Shown here: one piece after another, positions 33,301 through 46,009 of the stretch | Layout: each line of letters starts with the position of its first letter | How positions within the stretch are numbered: position 1 is the stretch's first letter | NCBI RefSeq assembly: GCF_030272615.1 | Contig: NC_081410.1 | Coordinates: 252,821,533-252,885,532 of the forward strand | Source: Cryptomeria japonica | Lineage: Eukaryota; Streptophyta; Pinopsida; Cupressales; Cupressaceae | Direction of reading: 5' to 3' | DNA length: 64,000 bases | Notes under the pieces: generated by a model | Databases searched by the model: none | Told to the model about the DNA's origin: nothing | The model's input: only the letters and a program-made list of their open reading frames with translations | Translations under genes and position numbers: made by a program

Positions 33301-34487
33301 TTAATTATATTATATTTTTTTATTGTAGCTAAGAGCCAAGGTTTGAGGGGTATCCATTCTTCCAAAATCCTCCAAGGACACGTTGACATAATAATTAATT
33401 TTGAGGTATAAAATATATAAATAAATAAGTGGTTGTAAAATTTAACAACCTTACAATTGATAAATATCTTAAATATGTCTATCTTAATAAGGAATTTTTT
33501 CTTATATTCAATTTTTTTTTTTTTTTTTTTTTTATAGACATCATAAATTAATACTCTATTAATAATATTTAATTGTTAATCAATATTATGTAAAATTTGA
33601 TTTTTAAATTATTTTTCTATTAATAATTTATTTAATCTAATGTTTTAATGTTTTAATTTTTTCTATATGTACTTGTACAATTCAAATTTTAATTGACTTG
33701 AATTAATGCCTTTAAATGTCTTTCAAGTAAGTATATGTATAGGTTGTTGGTTAACAGATTTGTCCAGACTTATCACCTAACTCTCTATTCTCTCGCCCAT
33801 GGAGGTGACAACTAAAACTAAAATTTGCACCAAGTGTAATGATATTTTACAAAGCGTAGCTGCCTTCTAATAATACACAAAGAATAAATTCCACACATGC
33901 TTTTAACTAGAAAGAAAATAAGGCAAAGCTTTTAACTAGAAAGATTTAAAAGGTGAAAATCATAACAAAATTATAACTGAGTGGGATATAAATATTCTAT
34001 CTAAAAACACTAAGATCTATCATCCAAAACATCACCATTCGATTTGTTCAAAGACAAAACATTCATAGCAATGTGCATATAATATTTTCATAAACCATCT
34101 AATAGATATCGAGGAAAGATAATCTGAATAGTAGAGCTTTCAACATAAGAAGAATGATCAATCATCCCTTAATCATAAGTCAAAGTTTATGATCCATGAA
34201 TCTACATTCAGATTTGTTTCATCAACATTCATTCAAAAGTAGTCAAATATATGGAAAACAACCAAAAGATTCATTTCATAAGAATTTATCTAACATATAT
34301 AGATATCTTTGCGTAATTGTATTGAAACTCATGGCCTCTTAAAGATGGCAATTTCTAAAGCAACTAAAAAGTCTTAACATAAATTAAAACAAGGTAATAG
34401 CCCTCCAGAGCCAATAGTTTTGAGTACCCCAACAAGGAAGAAATATAGAAACAATAATAAAACAACAAATTAAGAAATGATGATATC
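30389..34487. other. AT-rich region without recognised genes
   Basis: Very AT-rich, especially 32050-32700. It contains a 20-bp direct duplication (GCAAGTAGCCTATTTAGT units near 32992 and 33012) and a T run at about 33511-33533. No ORF has recognisable domains. Old repeats too decayed to name are likely. Confidence 0.5.
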
Positions 34488-34985
34488 TCATCCACCCTTA
34501 GCTCCTTCTCCATGTGGTGCCTCCTTCGCAACATTGTTCATAGGCGCTTCTTGCGTTGCTCGTGCTAGCATTTTTACTCTATATACCTTGCATTTGAAAA
34601 CAATCAGTGTAACTGATCTAGCATTAGGATTTCCTATTATATTCATCCCCATCTTGTATTTACTTAACTTTTTATCTACTTCTATGATTTTCAAGCATAC
34701 ATCATCAAATTTTTTCTTTAAGGTTGGGAGAGAAGATGCCAAGTTCTTCGGAGTTTCCATTGTCTTTTAACTCACCATTTTGGTAAACAACTTTTCATTT
34801 ATTCTTGTCTTAAAGGTTTGGGATACTTTAGTACTATCTCCATCTCCTTCAAATATATTTACCTCTAGAGTGAACAGGTGTTTCTTTAAATCCTTGATGT
34901 CCACTCGGGACTGTGTCAGGTTTGATCTTATTTGGGTGTCCACTTCATCGATTATGGAGAGTTCCACTCCAACATATCTACTCAC
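34488..34985 (-). pseudogene. Unrecognised charged ORF broken by one stop
   Basis: Two ORFs in the same - strand frame, 34767-34985 and 34488-34760, are separated by a single TAA (34767-34769). Together they would give about 165 residues, rich in Lys, Asp and Val with a heptad-like look (LPTLKKKFDDVCLKIIEVDK) and a Gly/Ala/Pro-rich end. No family is recognised. A decayed transposon or gene fragment is possible, and chance is not excluded. Confidence 0.25.
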
Positions 34986-37900
34986 ATGTCAGACTCATTC
35001 TCACTCTGATTGCTAATCATTCCTTCATTAATGAAAAGGGGCTAGGGTAACTTTTAAAATTTTTGCAACTCATGAAGAATCATTGATAAATTATTTTTTG
35101 CCCTTTTCACATTTTGTAGGTCATTGTTCCTATTACCAATTGTTTATCACACCTAAATTTGGTGACCTGTTACAGACCTTATATATTGCAATTAAAAGAG
35201 GTACATAAAGTTTTTCAATTTCATCTTTACATCATGGTTTGGAAGTCATTTTTTTTTTCAAGATATGCAAGAGTTTTAATGAAATAACAACAAGATTGCA
35301 ATGGAGAGATGTGGAAACATATAAATTTCTGATTGCATTAATAAATAAACATGTATGTTATACAAAGTATTCATTTTTAGATGTGCAATTGTTTAAACCA
35401 AATAAGAGATATTCAAGTTCAACATTGCATACAATACATATTTATTTATGAAAACAAATTGTTTACAAGATCCCACACAAGCCGTGAGAATAGCTGAGAA
35501 AAGATCTCATTGATCATAAAAATATAAACACAAAAAAAAGAAGAAGAATGTATGAAGAAGGGAAAGAAAGAACCCATCATTGCCTAGATATGTTGATGAG
35601 TTCTGAAGAAGATTCTTCTGATTAGCTTCATTGATCCAAGCATCCCACTGTCCACTCCATGTGATGACCTGAAAGAGAGAGATAAAATGGTTTTGTTAGA
35701 GCTCCGGGTTATTCCTTTCACTCCTACATACACAATGCTACTCCTAGTGTGCCTATGCTATTGTATTAGATTCAAAAAAAGAAGACAAATAGTGTAGATA
35801 TGATGCCATGACTGTGGGTTAAAATGGGCTCCCGAAGGGGTTGAACTCAACATACATGTCACTACTCACAGGGTGACACTAATCAGCTATCAAACATAAA
35901 CACAACTGTATTCAAAGTTCTATGTATTATCACTCAATGATAGTAAAAGATTCCTTTCAATGACAACACATACAACAATGAATAGAATTGTATTCCATGG
36001 CCAACACGCGACTAAAGCTATCACATGGGTAAAGGCAAGCATGCAGTGCTCTGAGCTACAGATCATGATTATCAAGAAAGGACAAAATATCCAATGAAGC
36101 ATGTGACAATCATCATATATTGAAAATAACAACACATAGTGCAACCTCAAAGCGCAAATGAATATATTCAAGAGCAGTAAGAAGAGAAATTATTAATTCA
36201 TGTCAATAATAGTATAGTATTAGAAATGCCATTAAGAGTCCTAGTGATAATAAATGTTGCAGACACCAAGCATATGAGCAACCATTAGTGAATCCCATGA
36301 AAATCTAAGATAGAAAAGGAAGACTCAAGAATATTACTTTCTTGTTTCAGATGAGCAGTCCATGTGGCTGTCATAAAACAAATATTTATGCAAAAGACAT
36401 CACTCATAAAGCTACAATGGTTGAGAGATATCATAGTCTCAAACCATAGTAAATAGTAAAACAAGAAGGTTACATCCTATGGACAACCTCAAGCATCAAA
36501 AGGTCATAGTCATAAAGCAATATACAGTCAGAACAATGATGGTTCAAGCATGAAAAAGACCTTAGTATTATCTAGGGAATAGTCACATCATTATCCTTTT
36601 GTCAGCAAAGAGAAACATCACAAGTATTGTCACCCAATATTTGGAGATACCCAAAAAAGAATAAGAACATTCTTGAGAAACAATGAACAATGAATAAGGG
36701 TTTAGAAAGAGTCAAGAATCGTTACAGTCATTTTCACTTGATACATTAAAGTGGTGCTAAACATAGTCATTTGGCTATATAGGAAGGAGAAATGACTGTC
36801 AAATCTTAGTAGGATCACTATTAGGATTAGCAAAGGAGAGTATATAAAATAGTAAATATGATGTATGAAACCTGTTTTCCAATGGGCAATATAACAACAT
36901 AGCACAATGAATATCAAAATGACTCCAATCACAAGAGTAGTTTTAAAAAACTATTATGTTTCAAAGATAGAGGTATATGAAAGATGAGAACTTTTGTCAT
37001 GATAGAGTATCTAAAGTGTTTGGCATCAAAGCACAACAATAAAAATAATGAACAATGTCAACATCATAGAAGGTTTTAGACCTAGTTCTTTGTGCATACA
37101 ACAAAAATATAGTGAATACAAAGAACTCTACAATTTATGGCATGTCTTGTATAGTCAGAAGTGCAGGTCAATACAATAGACAATGATATTTAGCAAACAA
37201 ACAAATAAATGTAGGGTGATACCCTTACATTCTGTAATAATATCAATCTTCATATAATCACCAACATTCATAGTGCAGGAATGATCCATGATAGAGATCC
37301 TGCAATGCCATTTAGAGGAAATAGTAATAATAGCAATCAAGGTTGCATGCAATAAGATTACAGTAGTCAGTTATAAGTTGCAACTAAGTTAGGATATCAC
37401 AGACATCAATCAAAGGCTCTAACACCATAGATATTCATCAATTTGTAGTGAATATAAATAGTTTAAGCGGTGTATTAACAACCACATGCATGTTACAAAA
37501 TATAAAGGCTCTAATGTCTCAAAACAACCCTGTAATGACAGAGAGGAGGACAAATATCAATACTGAATCCTTATAGTCATGAAGAAAAATAATAAAAAAT
37601 GATTGATACATTAGTATCAGGGAGGTAGAGATCATTTGAAATATCAAGATAACTATCAAGGCAACCATGATCAATAACTATTCTTACACCATGCACAATA
37701 ATCTTGTCACAAACAACATAAGAACAATGAATGCAAATATGATGAGTAGTATATAAACAAAAGTAATAAAGAATGATAATCATAGCAAGGATCACAAATG
37801 AGTTCAATAATAATCATTCTCCATAGTTCACTGTCTAGGGCAATCTAAGGCATCCATTAATAAAGAGCATCATTGAAATATTTTGTGTTTATGTACAAAA

Positions 37901-38246
37901 TTAATATCAACATTTATAAGTGCAATGTTTTTATTTACAACAGAGGATATTCTCAGTTACAAGTCAATTTATTGTCTTAACAATAAGAGAAGGGTAGTTA
38001 ATATCACTATCAAAAGGATATTGCACTATGGTCACAAAAGGAAAGTCATAGTATTCATACCATATCTACAGGTCATGGATAGTATCAAACTAGTGAATAA
38101 TGAAAGAAAATTCATAGAACAATGAATATTCCTATAGTCATTGTTCGAAAATAGTTAGAAAAGAGAATAATTAAACCACGAGATCAAAATACAGTGATTT
38201 GTATAAAGGCAGTCTTCAAATCATGAGTACCCCAAGCAGTGAATGG
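34986..38246. other. A-rich non-coding region left of element 3
   Basis: No supported gene. From about 36000 it is dominated by short A-rich phrases such as TAGTCATA, CACAATGA and AACAATAG. The same texture resumes right of element 3 (52942 to about 54900), so both are halves of one repeat cut by that insertion. Confidence 0.5.
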
Positions 38247-39302
38247 TGTGTGTGTGAAAAGTGGACCTGTATTTGTATCTGGAATACACAACACTTCAAT
38301 TAAGTCATTACATGCATGGTTAGTCAATCAATAATCAATGAACAATAAACCATTACAAAGTGACCCATTGTCTTCTAGTAGATGTGAGTTTAGATTGCTC
38401 TCAGATTGCTAAGCTATCCAGTGACTAGACAACACCTAAACGAAGGATTTTTAAATCTATATGAGCATGGATTTAAGCTAGATGAATGCAAGATTAATCT
38501 AACAAGATTTAAGCAATAAATGAGATAAAGGATCTAAATATGTATGCAATAACTAATATATGAATATCTGAGTGCACAAATATCAATGAACCTAGAGCAA
38601 AAACAACATAATAACAATATATTCTCCAGGATTTTTTAATGAGAGATGAGAGCCCGAATTTATAGAAAATTCAGAAAGCAACCAAAGGCTGAGATCAAAT
38701 GATGATGAGCGGTCAAGATTTTCCAAGAGGAAGCACAATCCAAGTGAATTGATGTGATTGGATGCTTTTCTCAGTTTTAAAGGAATTTGAACTAAAATTA
38801 AGATAAAATGAGAAAAAACTGATTTATTCTCTATTTCATTCAATTTTAAGATTTAATTGTTTTAATTGCTTTCTTTGAGATTATTTATCAATTTATAATT
38901 TGTTTTTCAAGATTATCTCCAATTGATCTCTTTTCTCAAATTTTTAATTCCTTTTTTGATTTATTTCTATTTTTGAATATTTGTGCTCATAATTTCCAAT
39001 TCCTCTTTCTTGATTTGTTTCCTTTTTTGAAGATTTATGGAAAATTGATTTATTTAATTAAATATGCTAGGATATTTAATAAAATAAATAAGATAATTGT
39101 TTAAAAATGATTTACTTGGAATGATCAATAAATTAAATAAATATTTAATTAATATTGAGTGATTGATTTTGCCATGTGACATTGATGATTTTAGAGATTA
39201 ATTGTGTGCTCAAGATTGATTTAATTGCCTTTGGTTAGGACCTTGGTGACGTTGTCGATATTAGGGGCCCATGGTTTAGATGACCATTTTTAGGGTATTA
39301 TA
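38247..39302 (-). repeat. 3' LTR of element 3
   Basis: It begins on the + strand with five TG repeats and ends GGGTATTATA at 39302, where the partner has ATTACA. In element sense the terminal TG has become TA. Confidence 0.97.
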
Positions 39303-39316
39303 TTTGCCCCTCTCTG
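39303..39316 (-). promoter_or_regulatory. Polypurine tract of element 3
   Basis: Reads CAGAGAGGGGCAAA on the - strand and abuts the 3' LTR. Confidence 0.88.
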
Positions 39317-41915
39317 AATTAATGTGTGAGTAGTGCGTTGGTTCAAAGAAAATTTGATGTCTAGGAGATACCAGTTCTGAACTTGATTGATCACGAACTA
39401 GATGAAAAGCAAGGTGTTTAGCTTGATTCAAAGCGATGAAGCTGAATGAAGTTTGATTAAAGTGATACTATTCCCGAACTTGGTTGAACTTAGGAACGAT
39501 AGAAAACAAAGATACTGAACTTGAACTTGATTGATCAAGAAGTTGAGCTTACTGATCTAGAACTTGATTGATCTAGACATAGTGAGTGATGATAAAAATC
39601 GATCTTGAACTTGATTGATCAAGATACAATGAGCGAAGATAAATTGTCTAGCTTGATCCAAAGTGATGAATACTGAACACCTGCTTAGATTGAGTGTGAT
39701 CAAAGATACTCTTTAAACCCTTGATTGAGTTTAAACGAATAATCAGCTTGATGAAAAGCGATGAAACTGATTAACGTTAAGAGATTGATTCAGATAAAAG
39801 ACAAATATCAGCTTGATTTGAAGCGATGAAACTGATATACCCCTAGAAATAGATTTTATTCAAATGATCGAGAGATCTCAACTTGATATAAAGAGATGAA
39901 GATGAGATGCCCCTAGCGATAAGAATTTGATTGATTTTCTTTAGTTGAAATAGATTTTTTTTTGCTCAACTTTTGATGAAGATTTGAAAATTTTCTTGAC
40001 ATTTGAAGATGTGAGGTCATAAGGTCACGAGTATGCCCCCTTGAGAGAGAAATCAAAAGATAGCGAGTGTTCATGATGATAGGCAATTTTGAGCGATGAC
40101 AATGATTTGATCACAAATTGATGTAGAGGATTTTTTTTGAAAATTTTGCGTTGATTGATAAGAAATTGAGCGCAAAGTTGATTTGTAGAAATTAAATTGA
40201 GATTCAGCTTTGATTCATGAGAAATTGAGTGCAATTAGAAGAGAGAATGAGCTTTTGATGAAAAGCGCTAAGTGGTCCAAATTTTGTGAAATTTCGATGA
40301 GAGAGTTGACATCAGATTTTGATTTCGATCCCGAAAATGGACTCAGGACAACCGATTTACAAGCTTGTGATTTGATTTCATCATACTTGTGTTGATTGAT
40401 TATGAGATGTTGTTCTATATGCTTTATTCTATATGTATACATTTCTTTTCAGTATAGATGAATGAATGTAAATGGATTATGGGTGTTTATTTTTGTCTTT
40501 TTATGCAAATAAATGATGATGCAAATAAATGAGGAGAATGGGTAACTAGTAATGCAAATGTTTATTTTTCTTCATGCAATAATATGAATGCAAATAAGTA
40601 TAAAATGAAATGTATGGATCTATATAAGATGCTCATGTATGCAACTAACATCTCAATACACAAGTACTCGATTAGAGAAACGATGATGAAAAAGAGACCA
40701 CTTAGCTAAGAAATGACAAAGCTTCCAACTCTCATTCAGAAGATAAAGAGAGCATTGTTATTATACCTAAATCACTCTAAATTCACAAAATGTAGAATGA
40801 AATGCAAAATGAGATGCAAAATGAGATGCAACCGAAACCTATTCACTGGATTTGAAAAGCTTAATTTTCATCATTGAGCATTTTACAATTATAGCAAGCA
40901 GAGCAGAGTTCCTTTCTTTGCATGTGCAATATTAATTATCTTGTCCACAATGACCCTTTTTTTTGTTCATATCCTTGGACAAATTATGTATGGACCCGGA
41001 TTGCACAATAAAGAAATTCCCTCAAAAAAGACAAAGAAATGATGGGAACCTCCCTGTGGCATTCAAATAAGCGGAGTCGAGGTATGTGTGGCGATTTCAC
41101 CTTAATGTGAAGGCTCTTATCACAGACACCTAGCTAATTTAGATGTTTCTAGATCATTGGGATAATTCCTACAAGCAGAAAACAAAGAAAATATTATGCC
41201 CCCAATCCTTTCTCCTCTTAGTCACAATAGACTTCCTCGAGTTACTCAGAGGGATAATAATCGAAAACCAATATAAAAGACAGGACACAAAGAAAATTTC
41301 CATGCATATCTCAAATAGTTTAGTGATTGTTTTCAGTAATGTTTTGCTTGTGTACTCAGTGATAAAACTCTTCAATAGTCAGGAAACAAGTGACTGACTT
41401 GGAGTGGATGACCGTGTATCATTGATGTAAAGATGACTTGGTTGATACTACTTAGGACATGTAAAGTGCTCGGTTGATTAACCTAAGACTAAGACATTGA
41501 TCAGTTTCAAGCCATGAGGGTTCCAATGAACCATGATGTCACAAAAGTGACTGAAATATGTACAAGTGAAAGCAAAGATGCATGAAAGTGGGAATGCCAA
41601 CGTTGCATTGATAGATGGAGCGCTTGAGTATAAGAGGTGCCTATTTGCCAGGTTTTCACCTGCTTGGTAGAGATTCATATATTTTTTTTACCAAGGTGCC
41701 TATTTACTAGGTTTTCACCAAGGCATTTTCTCTCTTTTTTCTTTTTTTCTTTAGTTTTTCCTTTTCCTTTTTTTTTCTTTTCTTCAGGACTTTTTCTAAT
41801 TTTTATGATTTCTGCAGGACTTTTTCTGATTTTAAAGATTTTTTCAGGACTTTTTCTAATTTTTAGGATTTTTTCAGGACTTTTTCGCTGTATAGGCTGC
41901 TAGAGCAGAGCATAT
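39317..41915 (-). other. 3' untranslated region of element 3
   Basis: Non-coding. 39360-39920 is a degenerate repeat field built from GCTTGAT--AAAGCGATGAA and CTTGATTGATCAAGA phrases. 41785-41886 holds a 30-bp tandem repeat. Two copies of AGGTGCCTATTT-CCAGG (about 41636 and 41695) recall the AGGCACC phrases in the element 1 3' region (about 3480). Confidence 0.65.
41785..41886. repeat. 30-bp tandem repeat, four copies
   Basis: CAGGACTTTTTC recurs at 41785, 41815, 41845 and 41875 with exact 30-bp spacing. The intervening bases are T-rich. Confidence 0.9.
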
Positions 41916-43404
41916 TTAAGTGAAGAATTTCTTCAGATGGATGGTGTTGATCAGTTCATGAAGCTGTTCTCCTTTCAATGTTGAGAGTTGATAGGCACCA
42001 GAGCCAAAAGCTGTAGTAATGATATAGGGACCCAACCAATTGGGTTCGAACTTCCCTTTGTTCTCTCGAAACTGTTGATTTTTAGGATTTTCTCTTAGAA
42101 CTAGGTCACCAACCTGAAATTCTCAATTTCGAACCTTTTTGTTATATCCTCTAGACATTCTCTTTTGGTACACTCTGAGATGATCAAACATCACTTGCCG
42201 ATGCTCATCCAGCAATTCAAGCTCTTGTAATATAGATATTCTATATTCTTCATTAGTAACGAGACCTTGCAATGAAACTCTTAGAGATGGTATTTCCACC
42301 TCAATAGGTAATACTGCTTCGGACCCATACACCAGAGAAAAAGGTGTAGCCCCAGTAGGTGTTCTGATACTTGTTCTATAAGCCCATAATGCAGGATTGA
42401 GCTACAGATGCCAATCCTTCCCAAATTTGTTCACTATTTTGTGCAAGATAGTCAGTAGGTTTTTGTTAGATGCCTCTGCTTGTCCATTACCGTAAGGATA
42501 ATATACTGATGATCAATGTTATTTTATTTTAAATTTCTCATAGAGTTCATCTAGATCTTTGTTCTTGAACTGTTCTCCATTGTCTGTTATAATGGATGAA
42601 GGTATACCATACTTGCAGATGATATAATTAAGAATAAAGAGAGCTACTATTTTGCTGGCTGCCTTGATGAGCGGAACCACTTCCACCCACTTAGTGAAGT
42701 ATTCAGTGGCAGTGATAATAAATTTGTGTCCGTTAGATGATGCAGGATATATTTGGCCAATTAGATCAAATTCCCATTGTTGGAAGGGCCAATGTGTCAC
42801 AAAGGGTATGAGATCCCTTGCTGGAGCGTGTATAAGGTGCCCATGCAGCTGGCACTTTTAAGAGGTTTTAGAAAATTTTATAGCTTCTTTCTCCATGTCT
42901 GGCCAGTAGTAGCCAACCCTTAGTAGTTTTTGTGCTAAAGTTAGACCATTCGAATGGGATCCACAAACACATTCACGAACCTCAGATAATGCGCGTTGGG
43001 ATTCCTCAGTTTCTAGACATCTGAGAAAAGTATTATCAAAACCTCACCTAAATAGGTCGTTAGCAATGGTGACGTACCGTCACATTTCAGATTAGGTTCC
43101 CTTTTTCATTTTGAGAAAGATTAGCAGGGACAACTTGGTCACGCAGGTAAGAGTAAATGGGGCTATAACGAGGTGAGTCATGTCCAATAATAGAACAAAC
43201 CATCTGGGACTTGGGAGAATCATAGGCAGGATAATGTAACTCTTCCACCAGGAATTCAAAGAAAAAATTAGATTCCTGTAGTTGTGGTATAGATGCCAAA
43301 GTGGCCATTGCATCCATTGCTCTATTTGCTGTTCTGGAGATCTGCTGAAATGATACAAAGGTAAAGTATTTCTTGAGATCATCCATCATTCTCTTATAAG
43401 GCAT
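41916..43404 (-). pseudogene. Integrase region of element 3 (degenerate)
   Basis: The linker after RNase H (43404-43087: MDAMATLASIP, SPRYSPIYSYLRD) is followed by a heavily stopped zinc-binding part, so HHCC is hard to read. The DDE core is seen in the 42800-42519 ORF (EFDLIGQI, ITDNGEQF). The C-terminal module lies in 42332 to 41916 (SEAVLPIEVEIPSLRVSLQG, then NWLGPYI-like). It ends at IHLKKFFT with TAA at 41916-41918. Stops are frequent around 42890-43080. Confidence 0.85.
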
Positions 43405-44398
43405 CAGTTTCTCATCTCTTGTCTACTATAGGTCATTGATTTGGTTGATGATGAGTTGAGAATCTCCATAGATGTGTAATTTAACAATCTTTCACTTGAT
43501 GGCCAGCTTGATCCCATTTACCAAAGCTTCATATTCTGCAATGTTGTTTGTGCAAGGGAAGATAATTTTGTAAGCTTTCAGAATTGAATATTTTTGAGGA
43601 GTAATAAAAAGTATTCCGACACCAGAACCATGTTGAGTGAAAGACCCATGAAAGAACATCTTCCATGATTGTTCGGTAAGGTGCATGATTGATTCATCTG
43701 GGAATTCTATATGCAGAGGTTGACTGTCTTCAAGTGGAGCATCAACAAGTTGGTCTGCAATAACCTATCCTTTGATGGCTTTACGTTCCACATATTCGAT
43801 ATCAAATTTCATAAGAACCATGACCCATTTAGCCAGTCGTCTTGTAAGCGTTGCTTTACTGGGAAGATATTTGAGTGGATCAATCTTAGCTACTAGTTTA
43901 ATAGAGTGTGCCAACATATAGTGCCTTAATTTTTGTGATGCAAAGACCAATGCCAAGCATGCTTTCTCTATTATAGTATAGTTCATTTTATACGACACCA
44001 ATATTCTGCTGATGTAATAGATAGCTCGTTCCTTTTTATTATCATCTTGTTGTGCTAGAAGTGCTCCCAGTCAAGTACCTATAGCTGATATGTATAGGAT
44101 CAGTGGCTTACCTTGAATCGGTGGCATTAATATGGGTGGATTAAAAAGATATTCTTTGATTTTTTGTAAATGTTGTTCACAATCTTTATCCCAGTTGTAT
44201 TGAACTCCTTTCCTTTAATACCTTTGTGAAGGGTTGAGCTTTATCTGCTAGCTGAGATATAAAACGTCTTATTGATTGAAGATGACCCTGCAAACTTCTC
44301 ATTTGACTGATATTCTTAGGTGGAGGCATTTCCATTATAGCTTGGACCTTTTCAGGGTCAAACTCAATTCCTTTTTTTGAAATTATGTAAGCAAGCAA
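43405..44398 (-). pseudogene. RT end and two RNase H domains of element 3 (degenerate)
   Basis: The 44398-44186 ORF gives KKGIEFDPEKVQAIMEMPPP and SLQGHLQSIRRFISQLADKA. The 44001-43765 ORF gives YTIIEKACLALVFASQKLRHY and LAKWVMVLMKFDIEYVERK. The 43686-43492 ORF gives the second RNase H (WKMFFHGS, GVGILFITP, CTNNIAEYEALVNGIKLAI). At the first acid of that domain the family's YFDGS reads FFHGS, so the catalytic Asp is lost here. Confidence 0.85.
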
Positions 44399-46009
44399 TT
44401 TTCCTGATGTTACTCCAAATGCACACTTTTTAGGATTTAATCAGAGCTTGAATCTTTCCATTCTATCCAGTATGAGGTCTAGTTCTTGGATATTCGTAGA
44501 TCTCTTCATGGTTTTTACCAGGGTGTCATCAACATAATCTTCCATATTTTTATGCATCATATCATGGAAGATAGTGGTTATTGCTCTTTGGTAAGTTGCT
44601 CCTGCATTCTTTAGACCAAACAACATAACATTCTAGTAGAAGGTTCCCCATGCACATGTGAAAGCTGTCTTTTCTTGATCTTCATGTGCTATCTTGATCT
44701 GATTGTAAACAGAGAATCCATCCATTAATGAATACATCTCATATCCAGCAGCCATATCTACTATCATGTTAATGTTGGGCAATGGAAAATTGTCTTTTGG
44801 ACATGCCTTGTTGAGATCCCTGAAGTCTGTGCAAACTCTAATAGATTTGTCTACCTTTGATACAGGTACTATATTTGATATCCATTCTGTGTAGTCTATA
44901 GCTTTGATGAATCCATCTTTCAGCAATTTTTCTAGTTCAGCTTTGACTAGTAGTGCCACATGAGGATGCATCTTACGGAGTTTTTGCTTGACTAGTTTAA
45001 CTCTTGGTGTAATAGAGAGATGATGCATGATGAGATCAGGATCTAGTCCTGGCATATTTGAGTACGTCCATGCAAAGTTGATCTTTTTTTCTAAAATAAG
45101 GTTGCTGAAATCTTTTAACTCTTCTTCTGATAGTGATTGAGCTAAATGAATGATGTGTGGTGTCTCTTGACTCCCAATGTTTACTGGCTGAGTTGGCTCG
45201 ATCAATATGGAAGATCTCTCCTGAAAATGACTTGGTAGTATATCAAGTATCTCACCTTCAGGCACCTCAGAGAGGTTTTCACCTTTAGGTACATACTTAA
45301 TTTTCTCTTTTTTATATTCTGATACCGCCACAATGTGGTTTTTGCCATCAGGTATTTTATTTTTATTTTTCTTATTTTTGTGACTAAGATACCTGATATC
45401 TGTTTCAGTCCTATTTTTACTCTGTTCACTGGTGGAAGAGTTCATGGGTTTGACGACATTGAGATAATAGGCTAATGTATAATCATTGGCAAAAGTAGGT
45501 ACATTCAAGGGTTGGTTATAAAGAGTACAATCAATCAGTTCTGGATGCATTAAGGATAAGGTTGGAATAGGCTCAAGGGAGTTCACAGTACTATCATCAT
45601 GGCTTCGGACCAACCAGTCGAGTTCCAGAAGACTACCTTGCGTATGTGTCTCGAGACCAGGAAGAGTCATGAAATGATTATCAAGATTCATGTTAGTATT
45701 TAGTGGACCTAACCCAACTGACCTACTTCTAGCATTGTTACCTACTTCAAACTGGACTACATACCGTGATGTGACAATAACAGGGTCAGCGGACAACATC
45801 TCAACATTCATGAGAGAGTAATCATAATGTGTTGTTGAATAATCCTTGTTATAAATAGAGCTCCTATCTGAGTTATCAGAGTCATAAGATGAAGGTTCTG
45901 ACTCATCTTCAAGTGGCTTAGTAAAAGTATATATAGTATCAATACCCACATCTTTGATGCTGCAAGTTCCTTCGGGATTCAGTTCATTGATTACTTGTAT
46001 TTGACACAC
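44399..46009 (-). pseudogene. Pre-RT linker and reverse transcriptase of element 3
   Basis: 458 codons are open from 46009 to 44633. A long acidic linker leads to NMPGLDPDLIMHHL, KLRKMHPHVALLVKAELEKL, RVCTDFRDLNKACPKDNFPL, MDGFSVYNQIKIA and CAWGTFY. A stop precedes LFGLKNAGATYQRA and YVDDTLVK in the 44626-44441 ORF. Core motifs are in family order and YVDD is intact. Confidence 0.92.

Noticed and set aside
35820-35870. GGTTGAACTC string resembling a Pol III B box, as in a SINE or tRNA
   Set aside because: No A box at the right distance, no tail repeat, no cloverleaf.
37577-38125. Short ORFs in the A-rich region
   Set aside because: Low-complexity, AT-driven residues (Ile, Tyr, Asn), no motif, and no agreement between frames.
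41637-41903. Phe-rich + strand ORF
   Set aside because: It is the translation of the T-rich 30-bp tandem repeat in the 3' region of element 3, antisense to pol.
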